Assembly: GCA_041740995.1 (NCBI GenBank)
Contig: JBGSKY010000223.1
Coordinates: forward strand, 1-23,632
Source: JBGSKY01 sp041740995
GTDB taxonomy: Bacteria > Planctomycetota > Planctomycetia > Pirellulales > Pirellulaceae
Direction of reading: 5' to 3'
DNA: 23,632 nt
In this document: piece by piece, positions 7,714-16,343 of the stretch
How positions within the stretch are numbered: the stretch's first letter is position 1
How the letters are laid out: the number at the start of each line of letters is the position of its first letter
Notes under the pieces: generated by a model
Database searches by the model: none
Seen by the model: the letters and a program-made list of their open reading frames with translations, nothing else
What the model was told of the DNA's origin: nothing
Position numbers and translations under genes: made by a program

Positions 7714-9453
7714 ATGCGTCGTTTGTTGATTGGATGTGTCGTTGTTAGCTTGTTCAGTGGAGCGTTGATCGCTACGTTGCCAGATTTCTCAACCAAGTTG
7801 CGAGCTGCTGGCTATGACAGACCAGTCGGTGATCCTCAGCAGAGTCGTTCAGTGGTGTTGGCAAGCAACGGCATCGTTGCCACTAGCCACCCGTTAGCGG
7901 CCGAAGCCGGATTGGACATGCTCAAAGCCGGTGGTAACGCGGCCGACGCTGCGATTGCAGCTAGCGCCATGATGGGACTGGTTGAACCGATGAGTTGCGG
8001 CATAGGCGGAGATTTGTTCTTGATCTACTGGGACAACACGTCGCAAAAGCTGTACGGATTGAATGCCAGCGGACGCAGTCCATACCAAATCACAGGCCAG
8101 GTATTTGCCGATCGAGGCCTCGAACAGATACCTATCGAAGGTCCGCTCTCCTGGTCGGTTCCCGGCTGTGTCAGCGGCTGGCAAGAGTTGCGCGATCGGT
8201 TCGGCACGCGTTCACTGTCCGAACTACTGGCGCCGGCTATTGCAACGGCTGAAAATGGTTTTCCAGTTCCGGAAGTGATTGCCAGTTACTGGAATGGCAG
8301 TGTTGAAAGTCTCAAAAAATGGCCAGATTCAGCTTCAACGTACCTGATCGAGGGGCAGCGTGCGCCACGCTTCGGTGAGCTGTTTAGGAACCAGCGGCTA
8401 GCAGACTCGTATCGCGAAATCGCATCGGGTGGAGCCAAGGCATTTTACGAAGGAAAAATCGCTAGACAGATCGTCGCCTTTAGTGAAGCCAACGGTGGAT
8501 TCTTTTCGATGCATGATTTCGAGGAACATCGCGCCGATTGGATTGAGCCGGTGTCAACGAACTATCGCGGCTATGACGTCTGGGAGTTACCGCCCAATGG
8601 CCAGGGAATCACGGCCCTGGAAATGTTAAATCTGCTCGAATTCTACGACCTCAAAGCGATGGGGCTCGGCAGCGCCGATTACCTGCACTTGCTGACCGAG
8701 GTTACTAAGCTCGCGTTTGCCGATCGCGCCAAGTTTTTCGCTGACCCAGCCTTCGGCGGCTTGCCAGTCAACGAGCTGACCTCGAAGGAATATGCACGTC
8801 GTCAAGGCAAGCGAATCGATCTCCAACGGGCGGCGGTGGATGTCGCGCCTGGTGATCCGCTGCTCGCTCACGGCGACACGATCTATCTCACTGTCGTGGA
8901 CAAGGACCGCAACTGTTGTTCACTGATTCAAAGCAACTTTCATGGCTTCGGTTCTCAGGTCGTGCCAGGAAACGTCGGCTTTGTTATGCAAAACCGAGGT
9001 GCCTTGTTCGCGCTGGATGACCAGCATCTGAACCGGTTGGAACCGCACAAGCGACCCTTCCACACGATCATTCCTGCGTTCGTGACGAAGGACGGGCGAC
9101 CCTACTTTTGTTTCGGCGTCATGGGAGGCGACATGCAGCCCCAAGGTCACGTTCAAATCCTCGTCAACATGATCGATTTCGGACTTTACGTCCAAGCCGC
9201 AGGTGACGCCGCGCGTGTCTACCATACGGGTGACGCAACTCCCACAGGTCTGGCTTCTGAGGGTGTCGGAACATTGCAAGTCGAATCGGGGATCAGCGAT
9301 GAAACTGTGAATGCGTTAGAACTGCGCGGGCATAAGGTCGAGCGCGCCGTGGGATCTTTTGGCGGATACCAGGGCATCCTCATCGATTGGGAGCATGGCA
9401 CCTTGCACGGCGCAAGCGAGGTCCGTAAGGACGGCGCCGCCGTTGGTTACTAA
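7714..9453 (+). CDS. ggt: Gamma-glutamyltransferase family protein
   Basis: From the ATG at 7714 the protein is 579 aa; the frame also allows GTG 7693. A signal peptide or anchor lies at about residues 2-22 (RRLLIGCVVVSLFSGALIA). Family matches are VVLASNGIVATSHPLA, then GGNAADAAIAASAMMGLVEP, then SCGIGGDLFLIYWD. The autoprocessing site is at HGDTIYLTVVD, with the probable catalytic Thr near residue 389, and NRGALFALDD and GVMGGDMQPQGH follow. The precursor is expected to cleave itself before that Thr, freeing a large N-terminal and a small C-terminal subunit, and then hydrolyse or transfer gamma-glutamyl groups such as from glutathione. The GDTIYLT and MQPQGH forms fit the broader GGT-like branch rather than the classic enzyme, so the substrate is uncertain. 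The gene stands alone, 140-160 nt after the kinase. Confidence 0.9.
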   Translation: MRRLLIGCVVVSLFSGALIATLPDFSTKLRAAGYDRPVGDPQQSRSVVLASNGIVATSHPLAAEAGLDMLKAGGNAADAAIAASAMMGLVEPMSCGIGGDLFLIYWDNTSQKLYGLNASGRSPYQITGQVFADRGLEQIPIEGPLSWSVPGCVSGWQELRDRFGTRSLSELLAPAIATAENGFPVPEVIASYWNGSVESLKKWPDSASTYLIEGQRAPRFGELFRNQRLADSYREIASGGAKAFYEGKIARQIVAFSEANGGFFSMHDFEEHRADWIEPVSTNYRGYDVWELPPNGQGITALEMLNLLEFYDLKAMGLGSADYLHLLTEVTKLAFADRAKFFADPAFGGLPVNELTSKEYARRQGKRIDLQRAAVDVAPGDPLLAHGDTIYLTVVDKDRNCCSLIQSNFHGFGSQVVPGNVGFVMQNRGALFALDDQHLNRLEPHKRPFHTIIPAFVTKDGRPYFCFGVMGGDMQPQGHVQILVNMIDFGLYVQAAGDAARVYHTGDATPTGLASEGVGTLQVESGISDETVNALELRGHKVERAVGSFGGYQGILIDWEHGTLHGASEVRKDGAAVGY

Positions 9454-9666
9454 GGCCAAGTGGTTTTGTTCGACAACGCTGCTATCTGTACCTACGAGAC
9501 CCTGATGCTGGGTCGTATCACTGGTATTCCTTTGCTCGCGTTGAGTACGAGGAACCGTTTTATAAGTTTTGCCATCAACGCGGCGTATGGTAGCAGTCCA
9601 TAGCACGACTTTTGTGTTGTTCGAGAACGTACCTAGCGCGTGATTGGACTTCAGGTGCCACGGGTG

Positions 9667-10629
9667 CTAATCGTTTAGAAAAACTGAAGCAGGATTACCA
9701 TTGGATGGACCCAAAACCTGATTCATTCGTTGCAATACGGCGGCAAGTTCCTTCTCGCCTCCACCAGGAACTTCGGCTGCAGCCCAACCGCGATAGCCAA
9801 TTTCTTTGAGAGCCTTTCGAACCTCTGGCCATTCAGCATCCCCTTCACCAATCAATGTACTCTCGTTTTGTTGGGTGCGATCTTTGACATCGAGTTTCTT
9901 GATGCGGTGCCCAAGAATCCGAATCCAATTGGCCGGCGGGCTGACGCGAATGTGATTGCCAATGTCAAAGTGGATGGCGGCCCATTCGCTTCCAATCGCA
10001 TCGATGTATTCGGCAAACAACTCAGGAGATTCGCAGAATCCATTGCCCACATTCTCGATCAAGATCTGCACTTTTAATTGCTGAGCCAAAGGAATCAGTT
10101 TCTTGATCTCCTCGATAGATCTCTCCCAGACTTGGCCATGATTCTCTTCGCGCGGGTCGGCGACTTTACCTGGAACGAGCAGCACCGATTTGGCGCCTAC
10201 GCTGTCGGCGTAGCGAATCGCCGTTTGCATGTTCTCCAAAGCTTGCTTGCGGATTCCTGGATTCGGGTCGGAGTGCCTTATCGTCCAATGGGTGGAATTG
10301 ACGATGCCTTCAATGATCAATCCGGTTGCTTCACTGGCCGAGCGCGCCTCAGCGGCATCGATTCCCTCGGGGCTATCTAACTCTACGCCTTCATATCCCA
10401 GTCGCTTCAGAGTCTGGAACTTGTGCAGCGTCGATCCCTTGAGTTTGACCATATTCCATTTGAGCGACTTGAAGATCTGTTTTCCAATCTCAAAATCATT
10501 GATGGGCGCAGCCTGTAGTTTTGCAACGGAGTCACTCGCAGCGGCAAACGCTGCAATTGCTAGCGCCCTACAAAACTGACGCCTCGAAGAACGATCGACA
10601 GTCGACTGCATTTGAACTGAAGTAGCCAT
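9667..10629 (-). CDS. Tat-exported sugar phosphate isomerase/epimerase-like TIM-barrel protein
   Basis: The protein is 320 aa. Residues 15-40 are a twin-arginine signal (SRRQFCRALAIAAFAA). The mature part is an AP_endonuc_2 / xylose-isomerase-like TIM barrel. Likely metal or substrate residues are visible: Glu192 in LIENVGNG, Asp222 and His226 in HFDIGNH, the DVKDR motif at 247-251, GEGDAEWP at 261-268 and Glu286 in AAEVPGG. Such exported proteins are numerous in planctomycetes and are thought to act on sugars or inositol-like compounds; no specific reaction can be assigned. It converges on the GGT gene, with 213 nt between stops and no clear terminator. Confidence 0.88.
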   Translation of the reverse strand: MATSVQMQSTVDRSSRRQFCRALAIAAFAAASDSVAKLQAAPINDFEIGKQIFKSLKWNMVKLKGSTLHKFQTLKRLGYEGVELDSPEGIDAAEARSASEATGLIIEGIVNSTHWTIRHSDPNPGIRKQALENMQTAIRYADSVGAKSVLLVPGKVADPREENHGQVWERSIEEIKKLIPLAQQLKVQILIENVGNGFCESPELFAEYIDAIGSEWAAIHFDIGNHIRVSPPANWIRILGHRIKKLDVKDRTQQNESTLIGEGDAEWPEVRKALKEIGYRGWAAAEVPGGGEKELAAVLQRMNQVLGPSNGNPASVFLND

Positions 10630-11023
10630 GGAATGAACTCAACTGTGCATGGAAGCTTGCGTGGGGAGTGAACTCGTGGTGAAGCGGGACGTCACTTCGG
10701 ACTTCATCGTACTACAGTACAGTGTCGCGTAGTCCGATCGCCAGACATTGGAAAGCCGCATTTGCGGCATTGTGAAGTCGCTCCAGATGCAAATGTTTTC
10801 TTTCCGTCGCAATCATCGTCGCACTGCTTGCAAGACGCCGTCGACTGTTTTAATCGCGGCCTACTTATGTAGGAGTTGCGAAGCTATCTCTAGCAGCTGC
10901 CATTGCCTGCCGAATTCATGATTCAGCACGATAGGATGAAGCAGACAAAGGTGTCAGGGAGATCAATATCGTCGTGCCGGGAAAGTAAGAAATCCGCTAT
11001 TCGGTAAATTTTTTGACTCTCAG
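10630..11023. other. Intergenic region with short hairpins
   Basis: No gene is supported. Two short perfect stems are visible: GCCGCA/TGCGGC at 10755-10768 with a 2-nt centre, and CCTAC/GTAGG at 10860-10873 with the loop TTAT. Neither has a following T-run. The promoter of the TIM-barrel gene should lie in the first part, but no consensus boxes are evident. Confidence 0.3.
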
Positions 11024-11455
11024 TCACCGGAGTAGGGCGACTCCGCCATTCTCTAGAAAACTGTAATAATAAAACAAGCTGGCTAAGCGTCTCTCTCGCT
11101 TGAACGCGGCAGCATAGAATGGTGCTGAACGCCATCCTCCGACTTCCATTCCGAAGAACCTTTTATAGCATTTGCCAAACGCAGCCATCAGAAGTTGGGC
11201 ATCCTCATTTGACAAGGTGGTTGGAAGACTTTGTGCCGGCCGCCCGTTGTAAATCAAGCAGTATGCTGGCGATGATACGAGGGCTGCTAAGGGCGTGACC
11301 TCAGAGGGGAATTCTGCAAGCGGATCAAAATCGGTCAAGTGTGGCATCGCGCCTCCAAAGGTTGACGGATTTATTCGACGAAACGTATAGCCGTCAATGC
11401 GTCTGCACTCAGATGAATAGATTGTGAGTTGAACTGAGACGCTTCGCGCACGCAT
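11024..11455 (-). CDS. Hypothetical protein
   Basis: This open frame gives up to 143 aa from ATG 11455; an internal ATG, giving MPHLTDFDPLAEFPSEV, is an equally likely start about 36 codons in. The sequence has protein-like segments (VSSPAYCLIYNGRPAQSLP, then LMAAFGKCYKRFFG) but no recognisable domain, signal or membrane helix. It stands alone between long non-coding stretches. It may be a real lineage-specific gene or chance. Confidence 0.35.
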   Translation of the reverse strand: MRARSVSVQLTIYSSECRRIDGYTFRRINPSTFGGAMPHLTDFDPLAEFPSEVTPLAALVSSPAYCLIYNGRPAQSLPTTLSNEDAQLLMAAFGKCYKRFFGMEVGGWRSAPFYAAAFKRERRLASLFYYYSFLENGGVALLR

Positions 11456-11864
11456 GGATTAGCTTATGTGGATTGCTGTGGCTTAGCGTCATTCATTGCC
11501 AGTCTAACTTATGTGAGTCGCACTTAGCAAGAATAGGATGCCAATCCAAAGGCGCTGTCGCGGAACGTTTTCGCTGCTTGAACAGGATGGTGGGCTACAT
11601 GCACCGCGACTCGGTTGAGAAGTAGAAGTGAATCAGCGAGTCAGATTTCAAAGAGCGAATGAAGCGAGCGCAACTTATCCACTGGCCGCTATTAATTGTC
11701 CCGAGCGATCTAAAAATTATAACTTTTGGGAAATTGACGAACTTCCCAAGCGAACAAGTCGAGCAACTCTCGCGTTTAAAATAAATCTCGCTATCTTTTC
11801 TCATGCTCCATTCTGAGATCAGAATTTTCGGAACGCCACTCGTTAAATCGGGAATCAAGGGTAT
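11456..11864. other. Intergenic region upstream of nhaD
   Basis: No gene is supported in these 409 nt. CTTATGTG occurs at about 11464 and again at about 11510, an imperfect direct repeat spaced roughly 45 nt. The stretch nearest nhaD is AT-rich (AAAATTATAACTTTTGGG near 11712), where its promoter could lie. Confidence 0.3.
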
Positions 11865-13211
11865 ATGCTCATAGCGCTCGTCACAATCTTTGTAGTTGGC
11901 TATCTTGCCATCGCATTTGAACATCAACTGCACATTAATAAGGCTGCATCTGCCCTCTTTATCGGTGTCGTCTGTTGGTCACTATATGTCGCTAGTGTCA
12001 GCGAGTTTTTGCCAGCGAGCTCAATCCCAGAGTGGTTTGTCGACGATGCAGCCGAGCAAGATGCATCCAAGATATCGTTAGGTTATGCGATCGAAGTTCA
12101 ACATTTGACGTCGACTGGTGAGATCGCGGGCATTTTGTTTTTCTTGATGGGCGCGATGACTATTGTCGAACTGGTGGATGCTCATGAAGGTTTTGCAATT
12201 ATCACTGACCGAATTCGCACAAGGAAAAAGTGGGGTTTACTTTGGGTACTAGGGCTACTGACGTTCTTTATGTCGGCGGTGTTGGACAACTTGACAACGA
12301 CAATTGTGATGACCTCATTGTTACGAAAACTCGTTTATGAGCGTGAGGATCGCTTACGTTTTCTAGGTCTAGTTGTGATCGCGGCAAATGCTGGCGGCGC
12401 GTGGACTGCAATCGGTGACGTGACGACAACAATGTTGTGGATCAAACATAAAATTGGCGCTGCAGAAGTAATGCAAGAGCTGTTTCTCGCCAGTTTTGTC
12501 TGCTTGTTGTTACCGTTGATTGGTATGACGTTCTTCATGAAAGGAAATTTAGTCTCTGCTCCCGACAATTCAGAGCCGATTGATAGTTCAATCCGTCCGT
12601 GGCAGCAATGGTTGTTTCTACTTCTAGGGATTGCCGGTCTAATTGCCGTACCAGTTTTCAAGACGTACACGCATTTGCCGCCATACATGGGGATGATGCT
12701 TAGTCTGTCCATTCTTTGGGTAGTATCTGAATTAGTGAACAAGACGATCGACGAAACGCTTCGAAGTAGCACTGGTGTTGTAGACGCACTTAATAGAGTA
12801 GACATGTCGAGCGTATTATTCTTCCTTGGAATCTTGCTTGCAGTCGGATCCTTGGGAGCTGCGGGCATTTTAAAATCCATTGCAATTTGGTTAGATTCCG
12901 CGCTGCCAAATCGAGAATTGGTAGCGGTGGTCATCGGATTATTTTCCTCAGTCGTAGACAATGTTCCCTTGGTTGCTGCGGGAATAGAGATGTACGAGCT
13001 CCCGATGAATGACCCGTTTTGGATGCTGCTCGCCTACTGTGCTGGAACGGGAGGCAGCTGCCTAATAATTGGATCTGCTGCCGGTGTGGCCGCCATGGGT
13101 TTGGAGCACATTAATTTCTTCTGGTACTTCAAACGCGTCGCGCCGTGGGCATTGCTTGGCTATTTAGGGGGAGCTGCGGTCCTCATTGTACAGCAGACTT
13201 TTACACAATGA
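11865..13211 (+). CDS. nhaD: NhaD-type Na+/H+ antiporter
   Basis: The protein is 448 aa with about 11-12 hydrophobic helices. NhaD / ion-transporter superfamily signatures are clear: the buried-charge helices SAVLDNLTTTIVMTSLLRK and SSVVDNVPLVAAGIEMYE form the internal repeat pair, with GGAWTAIGDVTTTMLW between them and GTGGSCLIIGSAAGVAAMG near the C-terminus. Its first helix may act as a signal anchor (ALVTIFVVGYLAIAF). It exports Na+ (or Li+) in exchange for protons across the inner membrane, which fits a marine or halotolerant host. AAGGG ends 3 nt before the ATG, rather close. A MarR gene and a second antiporter follow on the same strand after 332 nt. Confidence 0.92.
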   Translation: MLIALVTIFVVGYLAIAFEHQLHINKAASALFIGVVCWSLYVASVSEFLPASSIPEWFVDDAAEQDASKISLGYAIEVQHLTSTGEIAGILFFLMGAMTIVELVDAHEGFAIITDRIRTRKKWGLLWVLGLLTFFMSAVLDNLTTTIVMTSLLRKLVYEREDRLRFLGLVVIAANAGGAWTAIGDVTTTMLWIKHKIGAAEVMQELFLASFVCLLLPLIGMTFFMKGNLVSAPDNSEPIDSSIRPWQQWLFLLLGIAGLIAVPVFKTYTHLPPYMGMMLSLSILWVVSELVNKTIDETLRSSTGVVDALNRVDMSSVLFFLGILLAVGSLGAAGILKSIAIWLDSALPNRELVAVVIGLFSSVVDNVPLVAAGIEMYELPMNDPFWMLLAYCAGTGGSCLIIGSAAGVAAMGLEHINFFWYFKRVAPWALLGYLGGAAVLIVQQTFTQ

Positions 13212-13543
13212 TTCTACGAAACCTACTGCGCATCGTCGCGACCATCTGCAGGGCGTTTCCATAGACCGCGGCGAGGTCGATCGACGAGTCCAACTGTCGA
13301 GAATTCGAGCAGAGGGACTTGTCGGACGAAGGCGAGTCGAGACAACCGCCGATGGATTCATCCTTAACAACGGACAGTTTGTCATCCAAACTCGTTTGGA
13401 GCACGTTAGATAACCGATCCCTAATTACGTCCCGCCAAACACTTGTGTCAACGATAGTTGTCTGGACAAGCTTTGCGGATTGTTTATTGTATGACTGACT
13501 CCTAACGTAAATATATGACGACCGCGATGTGCAGTAGCAAATT
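13212..13543. other. Intergenic region between nhaD and the MarR gene
   Basis: No gene is supported. Overlapping open frames on both strands (about 13186-13413) are compositionally basic and look like chance. The AT-rich tail near 13490-13516 may hold the promoter and operator of the MarR-antiporter pair; I could not identify a convincing MarR-type palindrome by eye. Confidence 0.3.
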
Positions 13544-14014
13544 TTGAGTGAGCCAAAGATTAAATTCGACTCGATACAGCAAGAGGTTTATCTGAACCTG
13601 TGGCGGACTTTCGACCGATTACGAATGCTCGAAGATGAGCTCTTTTGCGAATTTGGACTGACTAGTCAGCAATACAACGTGCTTCGAATATTGAAGGTTG
13701 CTTATCCTAAATCGATAGCGACTCTCACCATTGCGAATCAGCTGATATCTCGTGCTCCTGACATCACTCGAATGTTGGATCGACTGGCGGCGAATAACTG
13801 GATTGAGCGCACGCGCACGGAATATGATCGGCGGATAGTGCTCGCTTGTATTACTCCAATTGGACTCGCATTACTCAAGTCAATTCGCGAGCCGCTTAGA
13901 AATTGCCATCACCGACAACTCGGACATTTAACGCCGAACGATCTTGAATCTTTGAGCAAGCTGCTTCAACTGACACGCGCGCCACATGAATCAGCGGAAA
14001 GCCTCTGGAAGTAG
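13544..14014 (+). CDS. MarR family transcriptional regulator
   Basis: The protein is 156 aa. The start is a TTG at 13544: an in-frame TAG lies two codons upstream (13535-13537), and no ATG precedes the conserved N-terminal helix. The winged helix-turn-helix covers about residues 38-105: LTSQQYNVLRILKVAYP, then TLTIANQLISRAPDITRML, then the wing with RTEYDRRIVLACITPIG, which includes the typical DRR. N- and C-terminal helices form the dimer interface. MarR proteins usually repress their own operon and neighbours until a small ligand binds. The antiporter starts 16 nt after its stop, so it probably controls that gene and possibly nhaD upstream. Confidence 0.9.
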   Translation: MSEPKIKFDSIQQEVYLNLWRTFDRLRMLEDELFCEFGLTSQQYNVLRILKVAYPKSIATLTIANQLISRAPDITRMLDRLAANNWIERTRTEYDRRIVLACITPIGLALLKSIREPLRNCHHRQLGHLTPNDLESLSKLLQLTRAPHESAESLWK

Positions 14015-14030
14015 ATGGGAATATCGAAAC

Positions 14031-15305
14031 ATGAATAACCAATCGCTAGCGGTTCAATTCTTTTTTCAAATCGTCATCATACTTGTCGCTTGTCGCATCG
14101 TAGGTCTGATTGCGAAACGGGTTGGACAGCCCCAAGTCGTTGCCGAGATGATCACCGGTGTTCTATTAGGGCCTTCGCTATTTGGTTTGTTTGCGCCCGA
14201 GTTGCAAGCGATGATCTTTCCTTGGGACGTTTCTCAGAAAACGCGTGACACACAAAGTTACCTATTTCCAGCTTCGCAACTGGGGCTCGCACTTTATATG
14301 TTTGTCGTCGGAATGGAATTCCGTGTCGAATCTATCCGTAGTAACTTAAAAAGTTCGATCGCCGTATCGTTAGCGGGAATGCTGGCACCATTTTTACTCG
14401 GCGCTGCTTTAGCCTGGGTATTTGTAACGTACACAGAGTTGTTTCCTCGCGAGACTGCGATGACGGAAGCCATGCTTTTCTTAGGTGCCTCAATGTGTAT
14501 TACTGCTTTCCCTATGCTTGCGCGAATCATACATTTCAAGGGACTGGCTGGCTCGACGATGGGAACAGTCGCACTGGGTGCTGGTGCCATCGACGACGCG
14601 GCTGCTTGGTGTTTGTTGGCTTTAGTGCTCGCGAGTTTCGACGATGATCCAAGTCGCGCAATTAACAGCATCGGCGGCGGAATCCTATTTGCCATTATCG
14701 CCTTCGCAATAATTCGCCCAGTTTTGAAATGTGTCCAGAATTGGTTTCTCGATCATGAGAATTCATTAACCGATGCGGGATTGGTAGCTGGGCTGTGTTT
14801 GATGTCCGCTGGGGCTTGGTTCACTGATTTAATTCATCTGCACGCGGTCTTTGGCGCTTTCGTAATGGGTGCGGTGATTCCACGCGGCGCGATTACACGC
14901 GATCTGATTTCTCGAGTTCAACCGCTGTCGGTTGCGCTTTTGTTACCTCTTTTTTTTACCTTCTCAGGACTGAACACAAAGATTGGTCTGCTCAATACAT
15001 GGAACTTATGGGGCATGTGCCTTTTGGTTTTGATTGCAGCAATATTGGGTAAAGGAATTGCATGCGCGTTAGCGGCGAGGGCGACAGGTCTCTCCATCCG
15101 CGAATCTCTTGGAATCGGCACTCTCATGAATGCTCGTGGATTGATGGAGTTAATTATCATTAACATCGGATTGCAGCGCGGAGTGATTTCAGAGGCACTA
15201 TTCGCAACGCTAGTCGTTATGGCGATCATTACGACACTTATGGCATCGCCTATGTTCGAGCTGTTGGTCGGTACAAAATTGCCTGCTCATGAAACAGCCG
15301 TCTGA
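14031..15305 (+). CDS. CPA2-type cation:proton antiporter (Na_H_Exchanger domain)
   Basis: From the ATG at 14031 the protein is 424 aa; the frame is open upstream but that part lies inside the MarR gene. GGGA about 12 nt before the ATG supports this start. About 12 membrane helices form a Na_H_Exchanger (KefB/NapA-like) transporter. Matches include QPQVVAEMITGVLLGPSLFG near the N-terminus, GLALYMFVVGMEFR, FLGASMCITAFPMLARII, the core GAGAIDDAAAWCLLALV with the DD pair in place of the ND of some relatives, and GTLMNARGLMELIIINIGL. There is no C-terminal TrkA-N or USP domain, so it is a bare transporter. It exchanges Na+ or K+ for protons. It forms a probable operon with the MarR gene. Confidence 0.92.
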   Translation: MNNQSLAVQFFFQIVIILVACRIVGLIAKRVGQPQVVAEMITGVLLGPSLFGLFAPELQAMIFPWDVSQKTRDTQSYLFPASQLGLALYMFVVGMEFRVESIRSNLKSSIAVSLAGMLAPFLLGAALAWVFVTYTELFPRETAMTEAMLFLGASMCITAFPMLARIIHFKGLAGSTMGTVALGAGAIDDAAAWCLLALVLASFDDDPSRAINSIGGGILFAIIAFAIIRPVLKCVQNWFLDHENSLTDAGLVAGLCLMSAGAWFTDLIHLHAVFGAFVMGAVIPRGAITRDLISRVQPLSVALLLPLFFTFSGLNTKIGLLNTWNLWGMCLLVLIAAILGKGIACALAARATGLSIRESLGIGTLMNARGLMELIIINIGLQRGVISEALFATLVVMAIITTLMASPMFELLVGTKLPAHETAV

Positions 15306-15465
15306 TAACAAGAGAGGTAATACTTCCGTTACGACTAGATAAGCACTTAATGACAAAATTTTTTGCTAAAAAATGTATTGCAAAGAATTCCGCAAGTCAC
15401 GCACGATACTTCGCAACGAATTTGAATTCGTCTAATTTGCGACTATTAAGTACGTGAGTTAGCTC

Positions 15466-15996
15466 TCAGCGGCAGTAATTGCTTTTTGACCAGCTGCCGA
15501 AGGTGCGGCGGATGGATAGGGCTTTGTCTCTGTGCTCTAGACAAACTTCAGAGTATGTCAGCGATTGGCCGGCAGCGCGGCGATGCTGAAGCCAAAGGAG
15601 CATCGCTTCGCGATCGAAGTTGTCGGGGCGACGACGCGATACGTTGGCTAGGTTGATGCCGGCGGCTGTGAGGGCCGCTCGCCAAGTGCCGTGAAGGTGG
15701 AGCGCGGCGTCGTAGAGTGCTCGGTCGCGACTGCGGTTCACCATGGCCCCTAGGTCGTAGCCAGTCGTACAAAGTCGACGTAGACGGTGTTTTATACGAT
15801 CGGGAGACAAGTCGCGACACCGACCAACGTCGTGGACACTGACGCCCGCATAGACAAGTGCGGTTTCCCAAGAACCAAACTCTTCGCACGCTGCAACATG
15901 GAGCAATTCGTCATCGCGGCGGACGTCTTCTTCGGACATGCTTTCACTCGCCACGTCGCGCTCAACAATCTTGCGGATGATCGTTTCTCGAATCAT
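15466..15996 (-). CDS. HNH_repeat protein, C-terminal part (probably frameshifted)
   Basis: This frame gives 176 aa made of homing-endonuclease-associated (HNH_repeat) units, each ending in an F/HG-S/T-W helix motif: FGSWETALVYAGV, HGTWRAALTAAGI and a final FGSWSK. The ATG overlaps the stop of the upstream frame as ATGA, and the repeat spacing across the overlap (about 50 residues between AGI and FGSW) suits one continuous protein. The end also looks shifted: after FGSWSK the frame reads SNYCR, but removing one A from the AAAAA run would give AITAAES and a stop at 15459, as in intact units. These repeats are known beside HNH nucleases and probably bind DNA; no nuclease domain is present. It is likely a decaying gene. 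Confidence 0.7.
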   Translation of the reverse strand: MIRETIIRKIVERDVASESMSEEDVRRDDELLHVAACEEFGSWETALVYAGVSVHDVGRCRDLSPDRIKHRLRRLCTTGYDLGAMVNRSRDRALYDAALHLHGTWRAALTAAGINLANVSRRRPDNFDREAMLLWLQHRRAAGQSLTYSEVCLEHRDKALSIRRTFGSWSKSNYCR

Positions 15997-16343
15997 GACG
16001 CGGCCCTCCGATGTGCGGACTTGCCTTGAATGCCCGCTTCAATGAGCGCCGTCGTCCACGAACCAAAATGCCGATTGGCTGCGGCGGCCATGTTGATGTT
16101 TCGTCGATCACCGCTGGAGAGCGATTCGCCGCGCTGTTTTCGATCGCGGAGCTCGGCAATGATGAGCTGCTTGGTCCATTGTTGACGAGACGGTTGGATG
16201 CCTGCCGCACGCATGGCAGCTCGCCAAGTTCCGAAGTGCGTCTTGGCTGCGTTGTACAAACCTTGATCACGCTTGCTGATATCGCTCAGAGCAACAGAGA
16301 CGCGACCTTCGCGGGCGTAATGAGTTGCAAGATCAGCTCGCAA
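15993..16343 (-). CDS. HNH_repeat protein, N-terminal part, chimeric start
   Basis: This frame gives 116 aa with two HNH_repeat units: LYNAAKTHFGTWRAAMRAAG and AAAANRHFGSWTTALIEAGI. Repeat similarity begins near residue 19 (SDISKRDQG). Residues 1-18, including the start codon, are encoded by the antisense of the serine-recombinase tail that begins at 16288. So the original 5' end has been lost, and the present start, if used, is an accident of the junction. The frame ends in ATGA with the following frame and was probably once joined to it. Any regulatory region of the old gene is gone. Confidence 0.65.
   Translation of the reverse strand: MRADLATHYAREGRVSVALSDISKRDQGLYNAAKTHFGTWRAAMRAAGIQPSRQQWTKQLIIAELRDRKQRGESLSSGDRRNINMAAAANRHFGSWTTALIEAGIQGKSAHRRAAS

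Noticed and set aside
11595..11933. 112-aa minus-strand frame
   Set aside because: It overlaps the start and promoter region of nhaD and has no protein-like features.
12335..12961. 208-aa open frame on the minus strand
   Set aside because: It lies wholly antisense to the well-supported NhaD gene and has no domain or ribosome site; it is a mirror of that gene's codon pattern.
15358..15374. ATTTTTTGCTAAAAAAT as terminator after the CPA2 antiporter
   Set aside because: The stem is all A/T and weak, with no GC-rich part; I do not call it a terminator.
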